9,461 bases of DNA from Actinomycetota bacterium (GCA_003157715.1 PMKK01000283.1:1-9461), one strand, 5' to 3'. Positions 1 to 6,865 are shown, numbered from the stretch's first letter. The notes: generated by a model not told the origin, from the sequence alone. Numbers and translations are program-made.

Positions 1-29
1 CGGGACGGCGGATCGCTTCGCCGTTCCCG
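1..29 (-). terminator. Imperfect hairpin after the amidase gene, possible terminator
   Basis: CGGGA (1-5) pairs with TCCCG (25-29) and CGGCG (6-10) pairs with CGCCG (19-23), with T24 bulged and an 8-base loop. It lies 33 bases beyond the stop of the minus-strand amidase gene, where the operon would be expected to end. Any U-tract would lie outside the window, so a terminator role is only inferred. Confidence 0.3.
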
Positions 30-61
30 CCGCGTCCCCGGTCCCGGCTCCGCACTCGCCG

Positions 62-706
62 TCAGCGATACCCCACAGAGTCCGCCAGACGGCAGTAGCG
101 GATGAGCGAGAAGTGGGCCGGATACCAGGTGGCCATCGTCTTGTGGCGATGGGCGACGGTGTGGCTGTCGTAGATCCACCGCCCTGCCTTCTTGCCGACG
201 CAGATGATCGCATGCTGCCACTGCGCCTCACCGTCGACCACGTTGCCGAGATACACGACGTCGCCCGCCGCCCAGCCGCGCGGCAGCCGGGTGCTCGTGC
301 TCACGATGTAGGGTGAGTCGGCCCCCGAAGCCACGCTCCAGACGCGCTCCTGCGCCGTGCAGTTGACCCAGCCCACCGAGGGAATCGCCCGGCCGTTGTC
401 GCGCCAGGTGCCCACCGCGCCGCCGAAGCGTCGCAGACCGCCGGCAGCCACGCACTGCGAGACGAAGTTCGCGCAGTCGTGGTCGGGCGAGGTCCAGTGT
501 GCCGGATTGGCGCTCAAGGCCCACTTGTCGGCGTAGGCCGCGGCGGCGGCGCGGTCGTAGACCACACGGCCGCCGCCGCTCTTTCCGCTGGCGACCACCA
601 GACCGACCGCGACCAGCGCGAAGACCACCAGGACCGCCAGCAGACGCCGGCGGCGACGGATCACGCGGGCACGGTAGACCGTGGGCCGCGGCCGGTCAGT
701 AGACAT
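62..706 (-). CDS. Membrane-anchored Amidase_6-type (NlpC/P60-like) cysteine amidase
   Basis: 214 residues. An Arg-rich stretch (residues 14-21) followed by a hydrophobic segment (about 22-40) forms an N-terminal signal anchor with the catalytic part outside the cell. The region from Tyr50 has the Amidase_6 pattern: a YDRxAAxxYAxKWA helix, then DCANFVSQC with probable nucleophile Cys78, a later GDVVYL strand, QHAIICV with probable catalytic His165, and YDSHT (about 179-183) as a third active-site element. Proteins of this fold are thiol hydrolases related to NlpC/P60 peptidases; the substrate here is unknown, with peptidoglycan or a peptide amide plausible. The ATG overlaps the end of the sensor kinase gene by 11 bases, so it is probably translationally coupled as the last gene of the operon, which suggests an envelope target. 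Family is fairly certain, substrate not. Confidence 0.82.
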   Translation of the reverse strand: MSTDRPRPTVYRARVIRRRRRLLAVLVVFALVAVGLVVASGKSGGGRVVYDRAAAAAYADKWALSANPAHWTSPDHDCANFVSQCVAAGGLRRFGGAVGTWRDNGRAIPSVGWVNCTAQERVWSVASGADSPYIVSTSTRLPRGWAAGDVVYLGNVVDGEAQWQHAIICVGKKAGRWIYDSHTVAHRHKTMATWYPAHFSLIRYCRLADSVGYR

Positions 707-2609
707 CGGCTGCGGGGTCGGACTCGCCGGACGATGCCGAGGCGGGCTCAGCGACGGCCGAGGCGGGCTCAGCGACGGCCGGGGCGGGCTCGGGCTCGGC
801 GACGGCCGGGGCAGGGTCGGGCTCAGAAACAGCCGGCGCGGACTCGGGCTCGGCGACCCGCGTTACTGCCTCAAGCTCAGCGACCACCGACGCCGGCTCG
901 GGCGACGGTGGCGACTCGGCAAACGGGAGGTCGACAAAGAAGGCCGTCCCGACACCGACGGCGCTCGACACGCGCACCCGGCCGCCCATGGCCTCGGTGA
1001 GCTCCTTGACGATGGCGAGGCCCAGGCCGGTGCCGACCGGACGATGATGGCCGTAGCGGCTGTAGAGGTAGAAGCGCTCGAAGGCGCGCGGCAGGTCGTC
1101 GTTGGTCAGGCCCTGGCCCGAGTCCGACACCGAGACCAGGCCGGGCGCGGTGCTGATCGTGACCGAACCGGGCGAGGGCGTGCAGCGCACGGCGTTCTCG
1201 ACCAGGTTGGAGACCACCTGCAGGACTCGTCCGTGGTCGGCCGTGGCGAGGCTCTCGGGGGCGAGCTTGAGCAGCAGGCTGAGGCCGTCGTCGCGGGCCG
1301 TCACTTCGTAGCGACGCGCCACGTCTTCGGCGACCGCCGCCAGATCGACGGTCTCCCGGCGCACCGCGAAGGCGCTCTTGCGCATGCGCGCGGAGTCGAG
1401 CAGATCGCCGACGAGGCGCTCGAGCCGCGCCGACTCGGCGCCGATCACGGCGGCCCCCTCGGCGGCCGGCAGGGCGCCGTCGCCGAGGCCCTCGGCGTAG
1501 CCGCGGATAGAGGTCAGCGGCGTCTTGAGCTCGTGACTGACCGAGAGCAGGAACGATTGCTCGGCCTCCTGGGCTTTCGTCATCTTGGCGTTCATGTCGT
1601 TGAACGCGACCGCGAGGTCGCGCAGCTCGCGCGGGCCCGTCGGCGTGACGGTGACGCCGGCTTCTCCGTCGGCGAGCCGGCCGCTCGCCTCGGCCAGCCG
1701 GCGCACCGGCCGCACCACCGTGCGCGAGAGGATCCAGGCGCCGAGGACGCCGAGGGCCACGATGAGCAGGACGCCGAGCAACGCCAGGCGGGCAAGGCGG
1801 GCCAGCGGCACGGGCACGGCAAAGCCTGCGGGCGAGGTGTAGCCGCTCGTGTAGTAGCGCACGTCGTGCTTTCCGACGCGCCAGGCCACCAGCGTGGCCG
1901 CCTGCGGCGTCGTGACGCGGCTCAGCGTGCCGATCACGTAGCCCTTGCGCGCGAGGCTGCCGATCGCCCACGAAGGCAGCACGTGCTGCTCGCGGATCGC
2001 CTGCAGGGTCGACCACCAGGCGCCCTGCACATGACCCACCGCGCCGTATTGAACGGCGATGGCGCGCGTGAGGTCGGCGCGCTGCACCGGCGTCAGCCGC
2101 ACCGGCACCCGCGCCAGGCTTTCGACTTCGGAGCTCAGCTCGACGGCTTGCGCGGATTCCTGCCCCTGGTAGAGCACGCCCGCCGTCTCCCAGGAGCGGT
2201 AGTAGGCCCACGAGCCGAAGGCCGACAGAAAGAGGGCCGGGATGCCCACGGCCAGGGCGATGACGAAGAACGAACGCGTGCGCAACGAGGTCGCGCGCCC
2301 TCGCGCGCTGGGGGCGCGCTGAGGCCACGCGAATTTGAGCGCCGTGACCAGCACCGCGACCAGAACGAGCCCGACGACAAGACCGGCCCCCGCGCGCACG
2401 AGCAGGGCGTCGGGGAAGGGGTCCGGAATGCCGCCGTAACCCGACACGCGAGCGGCCCCAAAGACCGCCGTCAGGAACAACAGGCACAGGGCGCCGACCG
2501 CCACACCGGCCACGACCAGCGAAGTCGTGTGTTGCCGGAGACCGCCCGGCGCATCGGGCGGCGGGGCGGCGCCGTGCCCCGCGCTCCGCGGAACAGTCGG
2601 CACGCTCAC
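696..2609 (-). CDS. Membrane sensor histidine kinase (HAMP, HisKA, HATPase_c)
   Basis: 637 residues from a GTG that overlaps the regulator's TGA by 4 bases (GTGA, 2606-2609). A GTG two codons later is an alternative. Hydrophobic segments lie near residues 29-51, 68-92, 112-133 and 270-294. The region 134-269 is the likely extracytoplasmic sensor, with no family recognised. A HAMP linker (about 290-345) leads to the H-box SVSHELKTPLTS with phosphoacceptor His359. The ATPase has the N-box VSNLVENAV (about 465-473), G1 DSGQGL (496-501) and G2 GTGLGLAIV (526-534), so the kinase looks intact. After the normal end near 563 there is a 70-residue Ala/Pro/Glu/Ser tail built of AVAEP-type repeats, which is unusual. 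Gene order and overlap make the upstream OmpR-type protein its cognate regulator. The signal is unknown. Confidence 0.93.
   Translation of the reverse strand: MSVPTVPRSAGHGAAPPPDAPGGLRQHTTSLVVAGVAVGALCLLFLTAVFGAARVSGYGGIPDPFPDALLVRAGAGLVVGLVLVAVLVTALKFAWPQRAPSARGRATSLRTRSFFVIALAVGIPALFLSAFGSWAYYRSWETAGVLYQGQESAQAVELSSEVESLARVPVRLTPVQRADLTRAIAVQYGAVGHVQGAWWSTLQAIREQHVLPSWAIGSLARKGYVIGTLSRVTTPQAATLVAWRVGKHDVRYYTSGYTSPAGFAVPVPLARLARLALLGVLLIVALGVLGAWILSRTVVRPVRRLAEASGRLADGEAGVTVTPTGPRELRDLAVAFNDMNAKMTKAQEAEQSFLLSVSHELKTPLTSIRGYAEGLGDGALPAAEGAAVIGAESARLERLVGDLLDSARMRKSAFAVRRETVDLAAVAEDVARRYEVTARDDGLSLLLKLAPESLATADHGRVLQVVSNLVENAVRCTPSPGSVTISTAPGLVSVSDSGQGLTNDDLPRAFERFYLYSRYGHHRPVGTGLGLAIVKELTEAMGGRVRVSSAVGVGTAFFVDLPFAESPPSPEPASVVAELEAVTRVAEPESAPAVSEPDPAPAVAEPEPAPAVAEPASAVAEPASASSGESDPAADVY
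739..850. repeat. 21-bp-based tandem repeats encoding the kinase's disordered tail
   Basis: Two adjacent 21-bp units (739-759 and 760-780) are identical, and degenerate relatives continue to about 850. Because the period is a multiple of three, they encode repeated AVAEPAS / PAVAEPEPA peptides at the kinase C-terminus. The tail is acidic and proline-rich and is not part of the catalytic fold. Confidence 0.8.
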
Positions 2610-3277
2610 GGCTTCACCAGCTTGTAGCCGACGCCGCGTAGGGTCTCGATGGTCAGCGACGCGCCGAGCTTGGCGCGCAGCTGCGCGACGTGCTGGTCGA
2701 CGGTGCGCGTGCCGCCGGGAAACTCGAGACCCCAGACCTGCTCGAGAAGCTGCTCGCGCGTGAGCGCCAGGCCGGGATTCTCGAGCAGGCAGGCGAGCAG
2801 GTCGAACTCCTTCATCGTGAGATCGAGGGCGACGCCCGCCCGCGAAGCTTCGCGGGCGTCGCGGCGCAGCTCGACCGAGCCGCACGACAGGGGCTCCGCG
2901 GCCGGGCGTCGCGGCTGCGTGCGGCGCAGTACCGCCTTTACGCGGGCCACCAGCTCGCGCGGGCTGAAGGGCTTGGGAACGTAGTCGTCGGCGCCCAGCT
3001 CGAGCCCGACCACGCGGTCGGTCTCCTCGTCGCGCGCGGTCAGCATGATGACCGGCACCGACGACGAGGCGCGCACGCGGCGGCAGACCTCGAAGCCGTC
3101 GATGCCCGGCAGCCCGATGTCGAGGACGATCAGGTCGACATCGTGGCGTCCGAGTTCGACGAGTCCCTCCTCGCCGCTGCGCACCCAGACGACGCCGTAG
3201 CCGTCGCGCTCGAGGTAGGTACGTACGAGACGGCCGATGTTGAACTCGTCTTCGACGATCAGGACCGTCGCTGTCAC
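2606..3277 (-). CDS. OmpR/PhoB-family DNA-binding response regulator
   Basis: 223 residues from GTG 3277, the usual length for the family. The receiver domain (about 4-115) shows the acidic pair Glu9-Asp10, phosphoacceptor Asp53 in VLDIGLPG, Thr80 in IMLTARD and Lys102 in PKPFSPRE. A linker leads to a winged-helix domain (about 128-222) with TMKEFDLLACLLENPG, LTREQLLEQVWG, RTVDQHVAQLRAKL and the terminal RGVGYKL wing. It is the first gene of the regulator-kinase-amidase operon. The start is uncertain. GTG 3277 has GGGGAGG only 3 bases upstream, whereas in-frame GTG 3505 has an ideal GAGGAGG with 5-base spacing and would add 76 residues, mostly hexapeptide repeats. Two adjacent 11-bp repeats upstream suggest autoregulation. 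Confidence 0.94.
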   Translation of the reverse strand: MTATVLIVEDEFNIGRLVRTYLERDGYGVVWVRSGEEGLVELGRHDVDLIVLDIGLPGIDGFEVCRRVRASSSVPVIMLTARDEETDRVVGLELGADDYVPKPFSPRELVARVKAVLRRTQPRRPAAEPLSCGSVELRRDAREASRAGVALDLTMKEFDLLACLLENPGLALTREQLLEQVWGLEFPGGTRTVDQHVAQLRAKLGASLTIETLRGVGYKLVKP

Positions 3278-3316
3278 ATGCCTCCCCGCGTAGCCCGTCC
3301 CCGGCCGGGCGCCCGG

Positions 3317-3442
3317 CGTGCCCGTTCGCAGGTAGTTACCCGTTCGCCCGTCGCTACCGGCTCGTCCATCGCTGCCTGCGCGCACGTCGCAGCCGGCTCG
3401 TCCGTCGCTGCCCGCGCGCCCGTCGTAGGCCGCTCGCCCGTC
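3317..3442. repeat. 18-bp tandem repeat array (7 units) upstream of the response regulator
   Basis: Read on the minus strand, seven consecutive 18-bp units follow the pattern GAC GGN CGN GCN GGN AGC. In the frame of the regulator they encode DGRAGS-type hexapeptides (DGRAAY, DGRAGS, DGRAGC, DVRAGS, DGRAGS, DGRTGN, YLRTGT). The units diverge by a few bases each. There are no conserved-repeat and variable-spacer features, so it is not a CRISPR. Confidence 0.85.
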
Positions 3443-3566
3443 GCGGTCGTCTCGTCGCATGGTAGCAACCCGGGCACCCCCATGATGCGCCGTCAGTGTG
3501 GCCACGTCACCCTCCTCGGTGGACTTCGGAGAGAGACGATGACGGCCGTGCGTCAAGAGAGCGCCC

Positions 3567-3588
3567 GGCGAATGTCAGGCGAGTGTAA
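3567..3588 (-). promoter_or_regulatory. Two head-to-tail 11-bp direct repeats, candidate response-regulator box
   Basis: On the plus strand, GGCGAATGTCA (3567-3577) is immediately followed by GGCGAGTGTAA (3578-3588), matching at 9 of 11 positions. OmpR/PhoB-family regulators typically bind two adjacent direct repeats with 11-bp spacing. The site lies in the roughly 90-base gap upstream of the regulator operon, so autoregulation is the simplest reading. On the minus strand a -10-like TACACT lies inside the right repeat. No good -35 was found for it. Confidence 0.5.
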
Positions 3589-3596
3589 GGTGTGGG

Positions 3597-3809
3597 CTAG
3601 GTGAGGTCGGAGTCTTCTTCCTGCCCCGACTCCTGGGGCGGCGCGCCGAAGACCTGCAAGCGGTTGCCGCTGAGCTCGCGCGCCTCTTCCAGAGCCGCCT
3701 CGGCGCAGGTTCCGAGCTCGTCGGCGTCTTCGGCCTGGAGGGGAAAGCTGGCGATACCGAGGCTCGCCTGTCGCGATGCGCGGCGAGACTCGCTCGCCGC
3801 CCGGATCAC
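3597..3809 (-). CDS. 70-residue ORF resembling only the C-terminal part of a GGDEF domain
   Basis: It starts at a GTG overlapping the diguanylate cyclase stop by 4 bases (GTGA), so it is positioned for translational coupling. Residues about 16-55 (ASLGIASFPLQAEDADEL ... ALEEARELSGNRLQVF) align with the last strand and helices of a GGDEF domain. The same part of the upstream gene reads VSVGVAAFPDHAGDA ... ALYAAKRAGKNRVCV. The substrate-binding half and the GG(D/E)EF loop are absent, so it cannot be a cyclase alone. An acidic tail (QESGQEEDSDLT) follows. It may be a decayed remnant of a second cyclase, the separated tail of a rearranged domain, or a small regulatory partner. The TAG stop lies about 90 bases before the strong-SD start of the next operon. 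Confidence 0.6.
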   Translation of the reverse strand: MIRAASESRRASRQASLGIASFPLQAEDADELGTCAEAALEEARELSGNRLQVFGAPPQESGQEEDSDLT

Positions 3810-6508
3810 TCGCGATCGGTCAGGTCGGCCACGCAGACCCGGTTCTTGCCGGCCCGCTTGGCCGCGTACAGGGCGTCGTCTGCCGCCTTGACCAGGCCGC
3901 CGGCATCGCCGGCGTGGTCGGGAAACGCCGCCACACCGACGCTCACGGTCACGCTGTTGAGCGGCTCTCCCTCGTCGGTGAGCACGGTGGCGAGCTCGAT
4001 GTCGCGCCGCAGGCGCTCGCCGACCTTGGCCGCGCCGCCCTCATGAGCGGGGGCCCCGCAGATCTCGCCGAGCAAGGTCTGCGCACTCGCCTCAGCCGAC
4101 GGCCGCGCGCCGGCCGCCGCCAGGCCGGGCAGAACGGCTTTGCTGCCCGCCAGCGTCACCCTCATGCGCTCGCCCACGGCGTGAGCGGCGCGGATCGGCG
4201 TATTCGGCAGGATGATGGCGAACTCCTCGCCGCCGTAGCGAGCCGCCACGTCGATGTCGCGGCGCAACCCCAGCATCATCAAGCGGCCGACCGCGCGCAG
4301 CACGTCGTCGCCGATCACGTGACCGTAGGCGTCGTTGAACCTCTTGAAATCGTCGATGTCGATCATCAGCAGGGAGACCGGCGCGTTATAGCGCCACGAG
4401 CGCGACACCTCGGCCTTGAGCCGCTCGTGGAACTCGCGATGGTTGTAGAGGCCGGTGAGCCCGTCGGTGATGGCCTGGAGCTCGATCTTCTCGTAGAGCC
4501 GCGCCTTCTCGACGGCCACGGCGGTCTGATTGGCAAGGATCTGGGCGACCTCGATCTCATCTTCGCTGAAGGGCCGGTCGAGCCGCCCGGAGAGGTCGAC
4601 GAAGCCCGAGGGCTCGTCCTTGACGAGCAGGGGGATCACAAGCCGCGTGCGTCCCTTGACGTGTTCGACCTGCACGGGGCACTTGCGTTCGAGGGCCTCG
4701 GTCACGACCTCGTCGCCCGCGTGCTTGCGCTCCGTCGTCGCCGGCCGGCCATCGCCGTCGGTGGCGAACGCCTCGAAGGCACCGTCCTCGTTGCGCAGGT
4801 GCACGCCGACACGACAGTCGATACCGGTCAGCAGGTTGCTGATCTCGGCCTTCATGCCGTCGATGGTCTGCTGGGCCGACAGCGAGGCGGTCATCGCGCG
4901 GCTCGATTCGAGCAGACCGAGAAGGCGATTGGTGTGGACCTCCTGGCGGCGGTACTGGCGGGCGTTCTGCAAAGCGATCGAGGCCTGCTCGCCGATGCCG
5001 GCGGCGAGCGCGAGCTCGTCGGGCGTGAACTCACGCTCGGCCTCGGTCTCCAGGAACATCAGGATGCCGAGCGCCTCGTCGTTGTAGAACAGCGGCACGT
5101 TCAGCGCGGTGAACTCACCCCAGTGCGCCATCTCGGCGCGCGTGCGCTTGTCGACGCCGCGGTCGGCGAGCTGCTCGATCACCGGCACCCGCTGGTCGAG
5201 GATGGCACGGTTACCCGGCATCTTGGCCAGGGGCAGCGGTACGCCGATCTCGGCGTAGCCCGGCGTCGGCGTGGCCTCGGCGTAGGCACGCGCCGTAAGG
5301 CTGTCGCCGGCCCGGTCGAACTCGTAGAGGATGCAGCGTGGCGAGCCGAGAGCCGCGGCGCCGGTCCGGGTCACCGTGTCGATCACCTCTTCGAGAACGA
5401 GGCTCGACGTGAGTGCCCGACTGGAGTCGAGCAGCGCCCCAAGACGCTGCTGCGTGGCGTCGAGCTGACCGAACAGGCGGGCGTTGATGATGGCGATGGC
5501 GGCTTGCTCGCCGAGCCCCCGAGCGAGCTGCAGCTCGGCCTCGGTGACGGGCCGCTCCTCGTGCATGTCGTAGAGCCGCAGCACTCCGACGCGCCGCTCG
5601 CCGAACCGCAGCGGCACGCTCAGTACGGTCTTCTCGTCGTAGATCTCCATGCTCTTCTTGCGATCGGGCGCGATCTCCGTGTCGCTGACGTGCTCGACCG
5701 TGGGCCCGTCGGCGAAGACGATGGCCCGCTCGCCCGGCCAGGAGGCGAAGGAGTAGGCGGTGCCGAGCTGGTCGTGAGGCACGCCCGCCGGCTCGCGTTC
5801 GTACAGGACCCGGTAGACGATGGCCTCGTCATCGGGCAGGTATTCGTAGACGACCGCCTGCGTCATGCCGAGCGCCGTCACGGCCTCGCGCGCCACGCGA
5901 TCGAGCACCTCATCGAGGTCGACAGTCGAGGTGATGGCCCGGCTGGCGTCGACCAGCGAGGTCATGAACCTCGTCTGTTCTTCCTGGCGACGGAACATCT
6001 TGGCGTTGTGAATAGCGATGGCCGCCACGACGCAGAGCTGCTCGAACAGCTCGCGCTCCTCGTCGGTGAAGTGGCGCACGTGACGGGTCTCGGCGACGCC
6101 GAGCGTGCCGATGACCTTGTCGCCGAACCGCAGCGGCGCATCAAGGGTGGCCTTCTGGCCCCACTTCTCGTAGGCCGCGCGCTCCTCCGGGGGAAGATCG
6201 GGGTCGTCGATATGACACTCCACCGCGCTGCCGCCCTCGAGCAGACGGCGAAACTCCGGCCGTTCGTCGAGCGGCGTGACCGTGCCCACGAAGGCCAGGT
6301 CGTCGTCGCTCACTCCGCCGCGGCACCAGTACGCTTCGTAGACCAGCGCGTCGCGCTCGCTGGCGTAGTTCCAGATGTCGACCCACCAGACGTCCATGAT
6401 CTCGCCGATGCGCCTGGCGACCGTCGCCAGCACGTCTTCGAGGACGAGGCTGGACGCAAGCGTCGCGCTCAACTCGAGAACGGCTCGTTCGTGGTGTTCA
6501 GCGCTCAC
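3806..6508 (-). CDS. Soluble diguanylate cyclase with four GAF domains (GAF4-GGDEF)
   Basis: 900 residues from GTG 6508, preceded by AAGGGAG with 4-base spacing. No membrane segment is seen. Four GAF-like units cover about residues 15-175, 185-345, 358-518 and 532-672. Each starts with a similar helix such as DASRAITSTVDLDEVLDRV or SSRALTSSLVLEEVID, as if amplified from one ancestor. The GGDEF domain begins at ITDGLTGLYN (680) and has MIDIDDFKRFND, the active-site GGEEF (759-763) and an intact allosteric I-site RDID (750-753) five residues before it. It therefore probably makes c-di-GMP from two GTP and is product-inhibited. The part between the active loop and VSVGVAAFP is about 45 residues longer than usual (near 787-829). 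GAF ligands cannot be told from sequence. Confidence 0.95.
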   Translation of the reverse strand: MSAEHHERAVLELSATLASSLVLEDVLATVARRIGEIMDVWWVDIWNYASERDALVYEAYWCRGGVSDDDLAFVGTVTPLDERPEFRRLLEGGSAVECHIDDPDLPPEERAAYEKWGQKATLDAPLRFGDKVIGTLGVAETRHVRHFTDEERELFEQLCVVAAIAIHNAKMFRRQEEQTRFMTSLVDASRAITSTVDLDEVLDRVAREAVTALGMTQAVVYEYLPDDEAIVYRVLYEREPAGVPHDQLGTAYSFASWPGERAIVFADGPTVEHVSDTEIAPDRKKSMEIYDEKTVLSVPLRFGERRVGVLRLYDMHEERPVTEAELQLARGLGEQAAIAIINARLFGQLDATQQRLGALLDSSRALTSSLVLEEVIDTVTRTGAAALGSPRCILYEFDRAGDSLTARAYAEATPTPGYAEIGVPLPLAKMPGNRAILDQRVPVIEQLADRGVDKRTRAEMAHWGEFTALNVPLFYNDEALGILMFLETEAEREFTPDELALAAGIGEQASIALQNARQYRRQEVHTNRLLGLLESSRAMTASLSAQQTIDGMKAEISNLLTGIDCRVGVHLRNEDGAFEAFATDGDGRPATTERKHAGDEVVTEALERKCPVQVEHVKGRTRLVIPLLVKDEPSGFVDLSGRLDRPFSEDEIEVAQILANQTAVAVEKARLYEKIELQAITDGLTGLYNHREFHERLKAEVSRSWRYNAPVSLLMIDIDDFKRFNDAYGHVIGDDVLRAVGRLMMLGLRRDIDVAARYGGEEFAIILPNTPIRAAHAVGERMRVTLAGSKAVLPGLAAAGARPSAEASAQTLLGEICGAPAHEGGAAKVGERLRRDIELATVLTDEGEPLNSVTVSVGVAAFPDHAGDAGGLVKAADDALYAAKRAGKNRVCVADLTDRE

Positions 6509-6548
6509 GTGGCTCCCTTGGTCCCCTCGGTTCCCGGCAGGTCGTCTT

Positions 6549-6583
6549 CACGTACCGTATCGGTAAACTCGGAGTAGTACGTG
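6549..6583. promoter_or_regulatory. Nested inverted repeats upstream of the diguanylate cyclase
   Basis: TACCG (6553-6557) and CGGTA (6561-6565) form a perfect inverted repeat around TAT. An outer pair, CACGTA (6549-6554) and TACGTG (6578-6583), is also perfect. Both lie 41-75 bases upstream of the cyclase GTG in locally AT-richer DNA, where its promoter should be. They could be an operator or an mRNA leader hairpin. No convincing -35/-10 pair was identified. Confidence 0.35.
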
Positions 6584-6656
6584 ACTGTTTGTAGTGCCTG
6601 GCTAGACAAATGTCTCATGCCCGCGCGGACGGCACTGTGCGCTCTCGAAAAGGGGC

Positions 6657-6684
6657 TAAAGGTCCTCCCGGACCGTGCCGATAA
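6657..6684 (+). promoter_or_regulatory. Sigma-28 (FliA/SigD)-type promoter
   Basis: TAAA (6657-6660), a 16-base spacer, then GCCGATAA (6677-6684). The known sigma-28 consensus is TAAA-N15-GCCGATAA with spacers of about 14-16, so the -10 box is an 8/8 match and the -35 core is 4/4. Transcription would start near 6691 and read right, through the hairpin at 6704-6761 and possibly into the gene at 6945. This suggests coupling to flagellar or motility gene expression. It rests on motif match alone. Confidence 0.65.
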
Positions 6685-6689
6685 GGGGT

Positions 6690-6770
6690 GTACCCCCTTC
6701 AAGACGGGCCCGGGTCCTGCAAGCCTCCTCACCAGAGGCGGCGTGCAGTGCCCGGGCCCGTTGCATTTGG
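6690..6770 (+). ncRNA. Putative structured RNA from the sigma-28 promoter
   Basis: A long hairpin has a basal stem ACGGGCCCGGG (6704-6714) with CCCGGGCCCGT (6751-6761), 11 perfect pairs. Above it are CTGCA (6717-6721) with TGCAG (6744-6748), then GCCTC (6723-6727) with GAGGC (6735-6739). The following TTGCATTT is a weak U-rich stretch, so the hairpin may terminate a short transcript of about 75-80 nt starting near 6691. A small 5' hairpin AAGGGG/CCCCTT overlaps the predicted start. The apical part carries CCTCCTCAC, which resembles an anti-Shine-Dalgarno. It could be a free-standing small RNA or a leader element of the gene at 6945. Confidence 0.45.
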
Positions 6771-6792
6771 CCCCCTCGCACGGATGTGGCAC

Positions 6793-6865
6793 GGCGTCGG
6801 CGCGGAGGTTCACGCAGGCGTCGGCGCGGAGGTTGACGCAGGCGTCGGCGCGGAAGTGACGCGCA
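6793..6865. repeat. Three 24-bp tandem repeats in the leader of the 6945 gene
   Basis: Units start at 6793, 6817 and 6841, each beginning GGCGTCGGCGCGGA. Units 1 and 2 differ at one base and unit 3 is diverged in its 3' half. Each contains GCGTCGGCG, and one complementary CGCCGACGC lies at 6866-6874. The third copy can thus form a 9-bp hairpin, and the first two are alternative partners. No convincing gene covers this stretch. Confidence 0.85.

Noticed and set aside
681..2627. Long plus-strand ORF of 648 codons antisense to the sensor kinase
   Set aside because: High GC opens antisense frames; the protein is Arg/His/Gly-rich with no domain, while the minus strand has all kinase motifs.
696..2885. 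Longer sensor kinase start giving 729 residues
   Set aside because: The extra 92 residues overlap the conserved DNA-binding domain of the regulator; the GTGA overlap at 2606-2609 is the normal arrangement.
3274..3483. 69-codon minus-strand ORF through the 18-bp repeats, ending in a GTGA overlap with GTG 3277
   Set aside because: No ribosome binding site and only repeat-derived low-complexity sequence; the overlap is probably chance.
2606..3556. Response regulator starting at TTG 3556
   Set aside because: TTG with no ribosome binding site, close to the direct-repeat box; GTG 3277 or GTG 3505 are better.
6555..6570. Second sigma-28 promoter reading toward the cyclase, based on CCGATA on the minus strand
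   Set aside because: No TAAA at a suitable distance upstream, and the hexamer is part of an inverted repeat.
3776..6577. Plus-strand ORF of 933 codons antisense to the diguanylate cyclase
   Set aside because: It mirrors a clearly conserved GAF-GGDEF gene, has no recognisable domain, and has the composition expected of a shadow frame.
6641..6770. c-di-GMP (GEMM) riboswitch next to the cyclase
   Set aside because: The conserved GEMM core motifs could not be found; the AAAGG and GCCGATAA matches are better explained as a sigma-28 promoter.
6581..6859. 92-codon plus-strand ORF in the divergent intergenic region
   Set aside because: It has no clear ribosome binding site and spans the sigma-28 promoter, the hairpin and the repeats, which explain the sequence better.
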